Positions 47,677-57,753 of a DNA stretch of 64,000 bases are shown in pieces (positions within the stretch are counted from its first letter, which is position 1; every line of letters starts with the position of its first letter). Origin of the DNA: Flavobacteriia bacterium (GTDB lineage: Bacteria; Bacteroidota; Bacteroidia; Flavobacteriales_D; Crocinitomicaceae); NCBI GenBank assembly GCA_947462925.1, contig CANHQP010000014.1, positions 1 to 64,000 on the forward strand. The letters are read 5' to 3'. The notes beneath the pieces are model-generated. The model did not search any database, was not told where the DNA came from, and was given only the letters and a program-made list of their open reading frames with translations. Both the position numbers and the translations under genes were made by a program.

Positions 47677-50310
47677 CTAAGAATCAAGTGTTTCATCTTC
47701 TTTGTGCACCTGCAGTGAATCAAGCTCAATGTCCTCCTCCTCATCATAAATTTCAAAGTAAGGCTCTTCAAATGATTTTGTTGTGACAAATTTTTCTAGC
47801 GTTAATAATAATGCAGGTAGAATCAATAAATTGGTAACCATTCCAATCAAAATAGTCAAGGAAACAAGAAGTCCAAGTGCTTTTGTGCCACCAAATTGAG
47901 AGAAAACGAACATAATAAAACCAAAGAATAAGATTACAGAAGTATAAAAAATACCTAAACCCGTTTCTCTCAAGGATTTGATAATGGTAAATTTCAAATC
48001 CCATTTTTTAGTTTTGAGTTCTTGCCTATATTTAGCTAGAAATAGAATGGCATTGTCAACTGTAATTCCCAATGCAATTCCAAAAACAAGCAGAGTGGAT
48101 GGCTTTAAAGGAATTTCAAACCAGCCCATAATTCCTCCAGTAAATAGCAAAGGAATTACATTTGGAATCATTGAAATCACAACCATTCTCCATGATCTAA
48201 AAAGAACTGCCATCAATGCGGAGATTGATAATATGGCAAAAATCAAACTTTCAACCAAACTCACAAATAAATATTGTGTTCCTTCAGAAGCTACAACTGA
48301 GGTACCTGTTAGAGTCAAATCATAGTACTCATCATCTATGGCTTTGCGCAAATTTTGATTGAATCCTTTTTTACCAAAGTAAGATTTTATTTTATCAGGA
48401 TTTGAATCGAATTCTAATTGTTTTTCTTGATTTCCGTTGCTTAACAGAGCTGTCAAACCATTGTAGATAGCTGGATAGCCGTAAATGATTGAATCCACAT
48501 AAGGTTTTTTTCCTTTGATGACTTTGGCATACAATCTTTCGATGTGTTTTTTATCAGGATTCAAAATTTCATCTATTTTGACACGCATCGTATCTACTTT
48601 ATCTGCTACCTCATAAGAACCTATATCTTTCATTTGTGTTCGAATACGCAATGTAGTCGTAGCAGTATCAACTAATTCTTTCAAAGATAAATTTCCTCCA
48701 TTTGCATTGGACATATCGAATTTATCGATGTACTTTTTCAAACGCAATTTGTCTCTTGTAGAAATGATTTTGTACTCAGCAGGATCATTTCCATAGTAAG
48801 CCATGTTGACAACTTTGATGAAATCAACAATCGACAAACTTTTTGAAAACAGCGAATCGCCTGTATATTTATTTTGAATTTCTTCTACTTTTTCAAGTGT
48901 TTCTTGTTTGAAAAGTCTACCTTTTTGCTTGTAATTAATGGTCATTTCAAAAGGAATCGCACCTCCAAAATTTGCTTCAATGAATTTTAGATCGTTTAAG
49001 ATAGGATCACCTTTTGGCAGGTCACCAGTAAGATTCCCTGTTGCTTTTATCTTGGTCATTCCATAAACGCTGACAACAATTAAAGCCACAGAACCAATGT
49101 AAATCCATTTTCTGTGTTGAGTAACCAATGTAACCACAATTTCGATAAATCCTTGGGAATAAACGCGATCTAAGTGTTTTAAATGTCTTGGTTTTGGTGC
49201 TTTTGATAAAGAAGTAATGATTGGAATGATACACAATGAAAGTGCAAAGACAACCATGATATTTAAAGCAGCAATGATTCCAAATTCCGCCAATTTTTCA
49301 GAACTTGTGAAGGTACAAAATCCGATTGCTGTAGTTAGATTTGTTAAGAAAGTTGCTCCACCCACTTTATGAATCATCGTACTCAATGCACGAATTTTAT
49401 TTCCGTGATAACGAACTTCTTGGTGATACCTTGTAACCAGAAATACGCAGTTTGGAATTCCAATTACAATAATGAGCGGTGGAATCAATGCCATCATGAT
49501 GGAAATTCTGAATCCTAACAAACCAATACTTCCCATTGACCAAATCACAGAAATGAAAACGACAATGTTGCAAATCATTACCACCCTGAATGATCGGAAG
49601 AAAATGTAAAGCAATAGAGATGAAGCAAAAATTGAAAGGGCAATGAAAATGTACATTTCATTGATAATTCTTTTTCCGATGATTATTCTAATGTGTGGTA
49701 AACCTGCAAAATGTACTTTTCCAAAGTGTTTTTCGTAGGTTGTGGCTAAGTTTTCAATGTCTAAGACAAAACCTGATTTCTTTTGATCTGCCAAAAATCT
49801 TTCATCCAAGCCTATCATCATCAAGGAAACTTTTGCAGAATCGTTGTACAATAATTTATCGTAGATAGGATTGTTTTTGATTTCTCTTTCGATTGAATCG
49901 ATGCTCTTTTCTTTGAATGTTTTGTCAGAGAAAATGCGTTTTGCTTCAAATCGACTTTCAGCAACTACGTTTCTGATAGTGAATAATGTAGCTTCTGAAA
50001 TAACGCTTTCTACACCTTCAAATTGCAGAATTGAATCTCCCAATTCCTTCCATTTTCTGAAATTTCTTTCAGTATAAAGTGAGTCGCTATTGATTGCCAA
50101 AACCAAAGTTGAGCCATCTTCACCAAATTCTTGCTTGAATTTCAAATAATCCAATTGAGGCTGAGATTCTTTTGGTAAAGTATTCCCGTACTTGTTGTCA
50201 ATTTTAAGTCCTGTAACAGCAAAATAACCAAAGAAAACGGTTAAAATGAGTATGATCGCCATGATGAACAAGCGATTTCTTAAAATTACATTACCTATTT
50301 TTTGCCACAT
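47677..50310 (-). CDS. RND/MMPL-family transporter
   Basis: An 877-residue inner-membrane exporter of the MMPL/HpnN-like RND type. It has one hydrophobic helix near the N-terminus, a large periplasmic loop (about 45-220), a cluster of five or so helices (about 220-390), then the same arrangement repeated: helix near 400, loop 430-680, helices 690-850. The phrase TTAIGFCTFTSSEKLAEFGI and its second-half counterpart FGFIMFVFSQFGGTKALGLL are typical. Such proteins export lipids or hydrophobic compounds using the proton gradient. I start at 50310 (MWQKIGNVILR); an upstream TTG is not supported. Confidence 0.88.
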   Translation of the reverse strand: MWQKIGNVILRNRLFIMAIILILTVFFGYFAVTGLKIDNKYGNTLPKESQPQLDYLKFKQEFGEDGSTLVLAINSDSLYTERNFRKWKELGDSILQFEGVESVISEATLFTIRNVVAESRFEAKRIFSDKTFKEKSIDSIEREIKNNPIYDKLLYNDSAKVSLMMIGLDERFLADQKKSGFVLDIENLATTYEKHFGKVHFAGLPHIRIIIGKRIINEMYIFIALSIFASSLLLYIFFRSFRVVMICNIVVFISVIWSMGSIGLLGFRISIMMALIPPLIIVIGIPNCVFLVTRYHQEVRYHGNKIRALSTMIHKVGGATFLTNLTTAIGFCTFTSSEKLAEFGIIAALNIMVVFALSLCIIPIITSLSKAPKPRHLKHLDRVYSQGFIEIVVTLVTQHRKWIYIGSVALIVVSVYGMTKIKATGNLTGDLPKGDPILNDLKFIEANFGGAIPFEMTINYKQKGRLFKQETLEKVEEIQNKYTGDSLFSKSLSIVDFIKVVNMAYYGNDPAEYKIISTRDKLRLKKYIDKFDMSNANGGNLSLKELVDTATTTLRIRTQMKDIGSYEVADKVDTMRVKIDEILNPDKKHIERLYAKVIKGKKPYVDSIIYGYPAIYNGLTALLSNGNQEKQLEFDSNPDKIKSYFGKKGFNQNLRKAIDDEYYDLTLTGTSVVASEGTQYLFVSLVESLIFAILSISALMAVLFRSWRMVVISMIPNVIPLLFTGGIMGWFEIPLKPSTLLVFGIALGITVDNAILFLAKYRQELKTKKWDLKFTIIKSLRETGLGIFYTSVILFFGFIMFVFSQFGGTKALGLLVSLTILIGMVTNLLILPALLLTLEKFVTTKSFEEPYFEIYDEEEDIELDSLQVHKEDETLDS

Positions 50311-50332
50311 AATGATCAAAAGTAAAAAACGA

Positions 50333-50340
50333 CAAAGTTA
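50333..50340 (-). promoter_or_regulatory. -7 promoter box (TAACTTTG) of the RND transporter gene
   Basis: TAACTTTG on the minus strand matches TAnnTTTG, 23 nt upstream of the ATG at 50310. A second match, TACTTTTG at 50317-50324, is too close to the start codon to be the likelier box. Confidence 0.45.
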
Positions 50341-50369
50341 ATGAAAAATGCTTAAAATTGCCTATTTAA

Positions 50370-52412
50370 TTAGTGTTTTAAGTCTGTGTCGAGCCATTCG
50401 AAGAATTCTCGATACCATAGAATTCCATTTTGTGGTGAGGTAATCCAATGTCCTTCCTTCGGAAAAAGCAAGTATTTACTTCGTAAACCTTTAATTTGAG
50501 CTGCTTGAAATGCCTGCATCCCTTCACTCTCCGGAACTCTAAAATCCATACCTCCATGAATTACTAGTATTGGAGTGTCCCAATTTTGTACAAAATTGTG
50601 CGGACTATTTTGAGCATAATATTCTTTGTTTTGTATATACCAGTACGGACCTTTATTGTCCCAATTCGCGAAAAATAATTCTTCGGTTGTTCCGTACCAA
50701 CTTTCTAGGTTGAACAATCCACAATGTGAAACGAAAGTTTTAAATCTACCTTCATGTTTTCCAGCTAAATAGTAGACAGAGTACCCACCATAAGATGCGC
50801 CAACAGCACCTAATCTTTTGGCATCTACATAGGGTTCTTTTGCAGCATAATCAATTGCTGAAAGGTAATCTCTGATTGATTGTCCACCCCAATCTTTTGA
50901 AATATCATTGTTCCATTTTTGACCAAAACCTGGTAAACCTCTTCTGTTTGGCGCAACAATCACGTAACCATTTGAAGCCATTAAAGCCAGATTCCATCGG
51001 TAGGAGAAAAATTGACTTACCATGCTTTGCGGTCCACCTTGGCAATAAAGTAACGCGGGATATTTTTTGGTTGCATCAAAATTAGGAGGAAGAACCATCC
51101 AAACTAACATCTTTTGACCATCAGTAGTTTCAATCCATTTTTCTTCTACTTTCGGTAAATTGATATCTTTGAGAATCTCTTTATTCACGAAAGTCAATTG
51201 TTTGATTTGTTTGCTTTTGATAGAAACGGAGTATAGGTCTGTTGGTTCAATCATTGATTGGCGACAAGCGATTAGGTCAGTTGAGTTTAAATCCAAACTA
51301 ACAAAGTCAAATTGACCGAATGTCAATTGAGTAATAATTTCTGTTTTTAAATCGATAGCGAAAATTTGTTTTGTTCCTTTTATTGGTACTAGGAAATAGA
51401 TGGTTTTGTCGTCTGTACTAAAGCAAAATTCGTCCACAGTAATGTCTGTTTTTGCAGTAAGATTAATGTCTTTTCCTGTTTCAAGATTTTTCAAAATCAA
51501 ATCGTTTTTGTCTGATTCAAATCCATCGTGTGCCATACTAGTCCAAACTAAGAATTTGCCATTATTTGAAAAGCGTGCATTTGCATCATAACCAATGTAA
51601 TTTTCTGTTAGATTAATTGTCTTTTTGCTCTCTATGTCAAATTGATATAATTCACTGTTTGTACTGATGGCAAATGCTTTACCAATTTTTTTCTTACAAC
51701 TATATATTATTTTTTTAGAATCTAAAGAAAAAACGATTTGATCACTTCCACCAAAAGGCGGTAAAATTCCGTCATAAGGTTCATTGACAAGGAGGTCTAT
51801 GCTATTGAGAGCGATTTTATCATTTGCTATTTCATGTAAAAACAAGTGTTTTTTATTTTCGTCAGACCATTGATTCCAGTGTCTATACATTAAATCATCT
51901 TCCAGTCGTGCATTAGCCATTGGCAAGTCTGGATGTTTTTCTTTCAACGTTTCTTTGGTTTTGATTGCTCCAATTAGCACAACTTTGGTTTCATCTGGAG
52001 ATAGTTTAAAACCTTCGATTTCAGGTAGACTGATGGACGAAATTTGCTTTTTATCACCACCAGCCTGATTCATTCTCCAAATTTGAACGCCATCTTTTTC
52101 GTTTGAAAGAAACCAAATCATGTTATTCTTTCCCCAGACTGCATCCATCTCAGAGAATTTCGTTTCAGTGATTTGATTATATTGTTTGGAAGCAAGATCG
52201 TAAACATAAAGATCCGTATTTCCACTATTGGTAGCCACATTGAATTCGCGTAGTTCGAAAAGTATTTTTTTTCCATCAGGAGATACTTTTCCTCCAGATA
52301 GCCTTTTTAATTTCCAAAGTAATTCAGGAGTCAATGTGTTTTGCGCAGTACCTTGATTATAAATCAATAGTGATACAAAAAATAGTAGGATAAAATTCTT
52401 TAATCGTAACAT
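50370..52412 (-). CDS. S9-family prolyl oligopeptidase-like peptidase
   Basis: A 680-residue exported serine peptidase. A signal peptide (about 1-23, ending GTAQN) precedes a WD40-like beta-propeller (about 30-410) and the alpha/beta-hydrolase domain (about 420-680). The catalytic Ser lies in GAVGASYGGYSVYYL, the Asp in HGGMDFRVPESE, and the His in FPKEGHWI. The phrase YCQGGPQSMVSQFFSYRW is the conserved entry to the hydrolase domain. It releases dipeptides or acyl-amino acids in the periplasm. Confidence 0.92.
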   Translation of the reverse strand: MLRLKNFILLFFVSLLIYNQGTAQNTLTPELLWKLKRLSGGKVSPDGKKILFELREFNVATNSGNTDLYVYDLASKQYNQITETKFSEMDAVWGKNNMIWFLSNEKDGVQIWRMNQAGGDKKQISSISLPEIEGFKLSPDETKVVLIGAIKTKETLKEKHPDLPMANARLEDDLMYRHWNQWSDENKKHLFLHEIANDKIALNSIDLLVNEPYDGILPPFGGSDQIVFSLDSKKIIYSCKKKIGKAFAISTNSELYQFDIESKKTINLTENYIGYDANARFSNNGKFLVWTSMAHDGFESDKNDLILKNLETGKDINLTAKTDITVDEFCFSTDDKTIYFLVPIKGTKQIFAIDLKTEIITQLTFGQFDFVSLDLNSTDLIACRQSMIEPTDLYSVSIKSKQIKQLTFVNKEILKDINLPKVEEKWIETTDGQKMLVWMVLPPNFDATKKYPALLYCQGGPQSMVSQFFSYRWNLALMASNGYVIVAPNRRGLPGFGQKWNNDISKDWGGQSIRDYLSAIDYAAKEPYVDAKRLGAVGASYGGYSVYYLAGKHEGRFKTFVSHCGLFNLESWYGTTEELFFANWDNKGPYWYIQNKEYYAQNSPHNFVQNWDTPILVIHGGMDFRVPESEGMQAFQAAQIKGLRSKYLLFPKEGHWITSPQNGILWYREFFEWLDTDLKH

Positions 52413-52462
52413 ACTTCTAGTTTTAGAGCAATGAAGTTACGAAAGTTAATCAAACTATGGCA

Positions 52463-52675
52463 TTATTTTGATTTTTTAGCGACTGAAATTTTCGCTTGAA
52501 TTCTTTTTCTACTTTGCGTGTATATTAATATACAGCAGCTTGAAATTAGCATCGCAGCTAAAGTATAAGTAATTGTTGTACTAACAGGCATATCCATTTT
52601 GATACAATAGAAAAGAACATTTATTGATACTAGTAGCACAATCATGATCCTTTGAAACCATTTGATTTTATTCAT
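52463..52675 (-). CDS. Small two-helix membrane protein
   Basis: A 70-residue predicted inner-membrane protein with two hydrophobic segments (about 9-25 and 33-53) and a strongly basic C-terminus (RKRIQAKISVAKKSK). The N-terminus (MNKIKWFQRIMIVLL) is also basic, so both ends probably face the cytoplasm. No family is recognised. It lies between the peptidase gene and the glmS terminator, with no obvious operon partner. Cysteines occur in the two helices (near 23, 46 and 47). Confidence 0.5.
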   Translation of the reverse strand: MNKIKWFQRIMIVLLVSINVLFYCIKMDMPVSTTITYTLAAMLISSCCILIYTQSRKRIQAKISVAKKSK

Positions 52676-52742
52676 TTCAAAACCTTAAAGTTGACTTGAA
52701 GGTAGAAAATATTTTTCTAATTGGTGATATTTTAACAAAAAA

Positions 52743-52763
52743 AACTGCCCGATTGGGGCAGTT
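52743..52763 (-). terminator. Intrinsic terminator of glmS
   Basis: AACTGCCC and GGGCAGTT form an 8-bp GC-rich stem with a 5-nt loop. On the minus strand it is followed by a run of T. It lies 24 nt after the glmS stop codon and marks the end of the GT5-DUF4270-glmS transcript. Confidence 0.88.
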
Positions 52764-52786
52764 TCTTGAAATAATGTATTAAAAAA

Positions 52787-54631
52787 TTACTCTACAGTAA
52801 CTGACTTTGCTAAATTTCTAGGTTGATCAACATTGCATCCACGCATCACAGAAATATGGTAGGATAATAATTGTAATGGAATTGTAGCTAAAAGTGGAAC
52901 CAAGTGTTCATCCGTATCTGGAATTTCAATAACATGGTCAGCTAAATCTCTCACTTGCACATCACCTTCTGTAACAATCGCAATGATTTTCCCTTTTCGA
53001 GCTTTAACCTCTTGAATGTTACTCACCACTTTTTCGTAAGATGTACCTTTTGTTGCAATAACGAAAACAGGCATTTCTTCATCAATCAAGGCAATTGGGC
53101 CATGTTTCATTTCAGCAGCAGGATATCCTTCAGCGTGGATGTAAGAAATCTCTTTCAATTTCAATGCACCTTCTAAAGCTACAGGGAAAGAACTTCCTCG
53201 GCCTAAATACAATGCATTTGATGCGTCTTTATAAACTTTTGCAATTTCCTCGATCAAGTCATTTTTATCCAAAATTCTCTGAACTTTATCCGGAATAGCT
53301 TCTAATTCAGATAGCATTGTGTGAAATTTAGAGCTGCTTAGTGTTCCTTTTCTGTTTGCTAATGAAAGCGCCATTAATGTCAAAACGGTAACTTGAGCAG
53401 TAAATGCTTTCGTAGAAGCAACACCAATTTCTGGTCCTGCGTGTGTATATGATCCTGCGTCAGTGATTCTTGAAATTGAAGAACCAACAACATTACAAAT
53501 CCCTAAAATAGTCGCTCCTTTTGATTTTGCTAGTTCAAGCGCTGCCATAGTATCGGCAGTTTCACCTGATTGTGACACAGCAATAACGATATCATCTTCG
53601 TTAATAATTGGGTTTCTATATCTAAATTCAGATGCGTATTCCACTTCAACATTGATTCTAGCCAAGTCTTCAATTAAATATTCTCCCACTTGACAAGCGT
53701 GCCAAGAAGTACCACAAGCCACCATGACCAATCTTTTTGAGTTCATGATTTTTTGTTGGTAGTCTTTCAAACCACCTAAAGAAACCCAGCCTTTTTCAGC
53801 ATTCAAACGACCACGGAAACAATCTTTGATTGATCTTGGTTGTTCGTGGATTTCTTTCAACATAAAATGCTCATATCCGCCTTTCTCAAGTGCTTCTAAA
53901 TGCATTTCAAGTTCTTGAATATATGGTGCTTTAACTTGATTTTTAATATTGATAATTTTCAATCCTTCTTTTAAATCAACTACAGCGATTTCTTCATCGT
54001 CTAGGTATACTACTTGTTTAGTATATTCTATAATTGGAGTTGCGTCAGATGCCAAATAAAAATCATTTTCAGCACCAATTCCAACTACTAGTGGACTACT
54101 TTTTCTTGCAGCAACTAGTTGGTTAGGAAATTCATTTGAAAGAACGACAATTGCATATGCACCCACCACACTTTGAAGAGCCAAACGAACAGCTTCCACT
54201 AAATCTACTTTCTCGTGCTTTTGTATATCATCAATCAAATGAACCAATACTTCAGTATCAGTTTCGCTTTTAAAAATATAACCGCGCGAAATAAGTTCTT
54301 CTTTAATAGAATCATAATTTTCAATGATTCCGTTATGAATCAAAGCAATTTTCCCATCCATTGATGTATGTGGATGAGAATTAATATCATTTGGAAGTCC
54401 GTGCGTTGCCCATCTTGTATGGCCAATTCCCGAATGACCGCTAATATCTTTACCAGTTGCGAATTCTTCTAAGTTTGCAACTTTTCCTTGTTTCTTATAT
54501 AAATTGACATTTCCTCCACTCAACAATGCAATTCCTGCACTGTCATATCCTCTATATTCTAATCTTTTTAATCCTTTAATCAAAATAGGATAAGCTTCTT
54601 TTTTTCCAATGTAAGCTACAATTCCACACAT
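52787..54631 (-). CDS. glmS: Glutamine-fructose-6-phosphate aminotransferase (isomerizing)
   Basis: A 614-residue GlmS that makes glucosamine-6-phosphate, the first step toward peptidoglycan and LPS amino sugars. The N-terminal glutaminase domain begins with the catalytic Cys2 (MCGIVAYIGKK) and contains GIGHTRWATHG. Two SIS isomerase domains follow (VMVACGTSWHACQVGEYLIE; VSQSGETADTMAAL; LYLGRGSSFPVALEGALKLK). The C-terminus ends PRNLAKSVTVE, the usual DxPRNLAKSVTVE motif. No glmS ribozyme is apparent upstream, since the gene follows DUF4270 by 10 nt. Confidence 0.97.
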   Translation of the reverse strand: MCGIVAYIGKKEAYPILIKGLKRLEYRGYDSAGIALLSGGNVNLYKKQGKVANLEEFATGKDISGHSGIGHTRWATHGLPNDINSHPHTSMDGKIALIHNGIIENYDSIKEELISRGYIFKSETDTEVLVHLIDDIQKHEKVDLVEAVRLALQSVVGAYAIVVLSNEFPNQLVAARKSSPLVVGIGAENDFYLASDATPIIEYTKQVVYLDDEEIAVVDLKEGLKIINIKNQVKAPYIQELEMHLEALEKGGYEHFMLKEIHEQPRSIKDCFRGRLNAEKGWVSLGGLKDYQQKIMNSKRLVMVACGTSWHACQVGEYLIEDLARINVEVEYASEFRYRNPIINEDDIVIAVSQSGETADTMAALELAKSKGATILGICNVVGSSISRITDAGSYTHAGPEIGVASTKAFTAQVTVLTLMALSLANRKGTLSSSKFHTMLSELEAIPDKVQRILDKNDLIEEIAKVYKDASNALYLGRGSSFPVALEGALKLKEISYIHAEGYPAAEMKHGPIALIDEEMPVFVIATKGTSYEKVVSNIQEVKARKGKIIAIVTEGDVQVRDLADHVIEIPDTDEHLVPLLATIPLQLLSYHISVMRGCNVDQPRNLAKSVTVE

Positions 54632-54641
54632 ATAATATCTT

Positions 54642-55952
54642 TTAATAATTGGTGTAAGTGACGACTAATTTAGGTTTTTTCTTGTTAACTGATTCTGTGC
54701 CATTAAAAATAATTCTTTCAACCGTAGAATTAAAGTAAGTTGGACGCAAAAATATTCCCCTATTAGCAATTATTTGACTTACTACTTGTTGCACATGTTG
54801 ACGGACGTCAATTATGTAGGCTTTTTGATTGTCATCATAAATCACATTGCCTCTTGAATAGATTGTATCGTTGTCAGCAGTAATCCTTGTGCCAAAATTC
54901 AATTGCACACTTGGGTAAAGCAAGTTGTTGGTATAGTGTGTGATAGGTATAATTAACTGCGCTTTTTGAATGATTGAATTTTTGGGTATATCACTTATTC
55001 CAGGCATTTCAATGACTGCTCTTGAAGTAAAAGCTTGGGCATAATATTCCGATGTACCTAGCGCAGGATTATTGATTAAATTGTCAATTGGTTTTCCTGT
55101 GCGATTAAAATTTACATGATTAAAGTCCACGCTTGTACCGTTCATCAAAAATGAAAAAGTTTTTGCGATTAAATCATTTTTATAATAAATAGTTAATTTC
55201 GAATTTATAGCACTCAAGCTAAAGTAGTAAACAGCGCCTTGTCCACTTGGTGGGTTTGGATCACTTACTTTTACATATATTCCTTTAAAATAGTCATGAA
55301 AAAGATCCTGAGACGCATATTTCCCCAAAGCAACACCATCCATTAAATATGTTGCCAAGCTGTTTTTAAGTGGGATTCTTAATTGAGCAGCCAAAGTATC
55401 TGTCCCAACCACTGATTTAACTGACGGTGCTGGCGTAATGGTTTCTTTTCCTGGGAAAACAAGGTTTGTTGGTTTAATATTTTTCGTTGAGAACGAATAA
55501 TAAACAGTATCAGCTGAAGCACTTAAATCGTCTGCTAACTCAAATACTTCAAACGTTTGCGCTTTGTTTTCTCCGTAATAGCCAGTGTACTGTAGCGATA
55601 AGACAATTGAATCGACAGTAGGATTCACACCAAAGGATGTTGATCCTGGATTGTCTAAACTAATTTGAGTGTAAAACGAAGCATCAACAGTTCCGAATTT
55701 AGGATCATTATAGGCACCTAGTAATGCATGTAGCTGATTTTTAGTATCCACAGAGTCCTCTGCAATGGTGTAGGTTTTCAATTTAAATGTGTCAACTGCA
55801 TTTGAGTTCAGTAAACCATTAGCATCAAAAGCGTCCTTTCCGACCATGGTTTCTTTTTTCTTACAAGAAACCAAAGCAAGGGTGATGCAAAAAAAAGTAG
55901 CGGAAAGTATTTGAACTTTCCGCCACTGAATTGATTTGAATGTTGGAACCAT
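54642..55952 (-). CDS. DUF4270 family lipoprotein
   Basis: A 436-residue DUF4270 lipoprotein, a family largely restricted to Bacteroidota and without known activity. The signal peptide ends in a lipobox (ALVSC), giving a mature N-terminus CKKKET, and the rest is beta-rich. Family-like segments are DTFKLKTYTIAEDSV, LLGAYNDPKFG and the C-terminal FNGTESVNKKKPKLVVTYTN. I start at 55952 (MVPTFKSIQWR), which avoids the overlap with the synthase gene. The order panC / synthase / DUF4270 / glmS recurs in the phylum from memory. Confidence 0.85.
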   Translation of the reverse strand: MVPTFKSIQWRKVQILSATFFCITLALVSCKKKETMVGKDAFDANGLLNSNAVDTFKLKTYTIAEDSVDTKNQLHALLGAYNDPKFGTVDASFYTQISLDNPGSTSFGVNPTVDSIVLSLQYTGYYGENKAQTFEVFELADDLSASADTVYYSFSTKNIKPTNLVFPGKETITPAPSVKSVVGTDTLAAQLRIPLKNSLATYLMDGVALGKYASQDLFHDYFKGIYVKVSDPNPPSGQGAVYYFSLSAINSKLTIYYKNDLIAKTFSFLMNGTSVDFNHVNFNRTGKPIDNLINNPALGTSEYYAQAFTSRAVIEMPGISDIPKNSIIQKAQLIIPITHYTNNLLYPSVQLNFGTRITADNDTIYSRGNVIYDDNQKAYIIDVRQHVQQVVSQIIANRGIFLRPTYFNSTVERIIFNGTESVNKKKPKLVVTYTNY

Positions 55953-55956
55953 ATTT

Positions 55957-56778
55957 TTAAATAAGTACTTCTTCTTCAATAACTTTGTCAAAAAATTCTG
56001 ACATTACTTTTGTTTGAGTTTCTTCTGGTAAAAAAGTTTGCTTTAAACACGTTGCTTCTTCAAATAGACTCATAGAGACCTCATCTAAAGCTTCAGATCC
56101 AATTGTGACACCATCTGCATATTTCAGAGCTACACGAGTCACATTTTCGTATGAAGAGTCGGATAAACTGTTGGTAATTTCCTTGTCAAAACCATCAAAC
56201 TTCAATTTATCGGCAAAGCGCTCATCCCAATTAGAACTAAATCCGTTGTCATATAAACTAATAACTACTTTCGTATCAGCAAAATGTGGATCTTTATGAT
56301 ACATTTTTTTGATGTAAAGTGGCATTAAGTTAGCCATCCAACCGTGACAGTGAATCACATCTGGTTTCCAACCTAATTTTTTAACAGTCTCTAAAACTCC
56401 ACGACAAAAGAACATTGATCTTTCATCATTGTCATTATAATAACTCCCATCATCTTCAGTTATTGCATTTTTTCTCTTAAAATATTCATCGTTGTCGATA
56501 AAATATACCTGCATTCTTGCAGTTGGAATGGATGCTACCTTGATAATTAACGGGTGATCTTTGTCGTCAATGATTAAATTCATTCCAGATAAACGAATTA
56601 CTTCGTGTAACTGATGTCTTCTTTCATTGATACTTCCAAATTTGGGAGTAAAAACGCGGATTTCCTTTCCATTGTCCTGAATTCCTTGTGGAAGTTTACG
56701 GGCAGTGTTAGAAATATCTGATTTCGGAAGGAATGGTGCAATCTCTTGTGAAACAAAAAGAATTCTTTTTTTCTCCAT
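55957..56778 (-). CDS. Glycogen/starch synthase N-terminal-domain protein (GT5 fragment)
   Basis: A 273-residue protein corresponding only to the N-terminal GT5 domain of glycogen synthase. It opens KRILFVSQEIAPFLP, then shows EIRVFTPKFGSINERRHQLH and VIHCHGWMANLMPLYIKKMY. The C-terminal GT1-like domain that completes the active site in GlgA is absent, and the substrate-lysine motif KTGG at the N-terminus is replaced. Glycosyl transfer is therefore doubtful. I start at 56778 (MEKKRILFV). It is divergent from panC and followed by DUF4270. Confidence 0.82.
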   Translation of the reverse strand: MEKKRILFVSQEIAPFLPKSDISNTARKLPQGIQDNGKEIRVFTPKFGSINERRHQLHEVIRLSGMNLIIDDKDHPLIIKVASIPTARMQVYFIDNDEYFKRKNAITEDDGSYYNDNDERSMFFCRGVLETVKKLGWKPDVIHCHGWMANLMPLYIKKMYHKDPHFADTKVVISLYDNGFSSNWDERFADKLKFDGFDKEITNSLSDSSYENVTRVALKYADGVTIGSEALDEVSMSLFEEATCLKQTFLPEETQTKVMSEFFDKVIEEEVLI

Positions 56779-56806
56779 GGAAGTTTTTATTAATAAAAAA
56801 ACAGTA

Positions 56807-56814
56807 CAAAAGTA
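56807..56814 (-). promoter_or_regulatory. -7 promoter box (TACTTTTG) of the GT5-DUF4270-glmS operon
   Basis: TACTTTTG on the minus strand matches TAnnTTTG, 29 nt upstream of the ATG at 56778. It lies in the 106-bp region divergent to panC. Confidence 0.45.
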
Positions 56815-56884
56815 CGAAAAAAAATGGCACAAATCAAAAAAAGGAATAGATTTGTCGCTTTCGCAATTATAAGAATCTTTTCAA

Positions 56885-57724
56885 GTGCAAGTTTTTACAA
56901 AAGTTGACGAACTTAAATCGTTTATAAAATCAAACAAAGATTTAGGAAAAACCATAGGTTTTGTGCCTACTATGGGCGCTTTACACGCTGGACATGGTTC
57001 TTTGATTGTTGAGGCAAAAAAGTCTAATGACTTGGTAGTTGCTAGTATTTTTGTAAATCCTACTCAGTTCAACAACGCCTCCGATTTGGATAAATATCCA
57101 CGTTCAGTAGAGGCTGATTGCGAGATTCTTTCTGCAATAGGTTGTGATGCAGTTTTGATACCATCAGTGGATGAAATTTATACTGATGAATTTGTTCTTC
57201 CAAAAATTGACTTGGGTTTTTTGGATCAAGTGATGGAAGGCGAACATCGACCTGGACATTTTCAAGGCGTGGTGCAAGTGGTCTATAGACTTTTTGATAT
57301 TGTTAAGCCTACTAGTGCATATTTCGGACTCAAAGATTTTCAGCAAGTTGCTGTAATTAGATTTATGACCAAATTTTTCGACCTGCCAATCAATATTGTT
57401 GCTGTTCCTACATTGCGTGAATCCTCTGGCTTGGCGATGAGCAGTAGGAACCTAAGGTTGTCATCTTCTGAGCGTGAAGAGGCAGTGAAGATCAGCGAAG
57501 CCTTACATTTTGCTAAAAATTTTGCTCAAAGTCATTCACCACTAGAGACTAAGAAGGCAACGATTGAATTTTTCAGTCAATCCAAGATGGACCTTGAATA
57601 TTTCGAAATTGTGGACCCGAATTCTTTGATGGATTTGACCGATAATTGGGTTCCAAATGCAGTTGCTTGTATTGTTGCTTATTGTGGTGAAGTTCGCCTG
57701 ATTGATAATTTACAATTGAAGTAA
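56885..57724 (+). CDS. panC: Pantothenate synthetase
   Basis: A 279-residue PanC that joins pantoate and beta-alanine using ATP in coenzyme A synthesis. Motifs are FVPTMGALHAGHGSL (HxGH nucleotide site), VASIFVNPTQFN, FGLKDFQQVAVI and the KMSKS-like loop GLAMSSRNLRLS. The start is a GTG at 56885; no in-frame ATG gives a better N-terminus. It is divergent to the GT5 gene with a 106-bp spacer. PanD is not adjacent. Confidence 0.95.
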   Translation: MQVFTKVDELKSFIKSNKDLGKTIGFVPTMGALHAGHGSLIVEAKKSNDLVVASIFVNPTQFNNASDLDKYPRSVEADCEILSAIGCDAVLIPSVDEIYTDEFVLPKIDLGFLDQVMEGEHRPGHFQGVVQVVYRLFDIVKPTSAYFGLKDFQQVAVIRFMTKFFDLPINIVAVPTLRESSGLAMSSRNLRLSSSEREEAVKISEALHFAKNFAQSHSPLETKKATIEFFSQSKMDLEYFEIVDPNSLMDLTDNWVPNAVACIVAYCGEVRLIDNLQLK

Positions 57725-57753
57725 TTTATTTCATTAAGTGTAAAAAGAAAATA

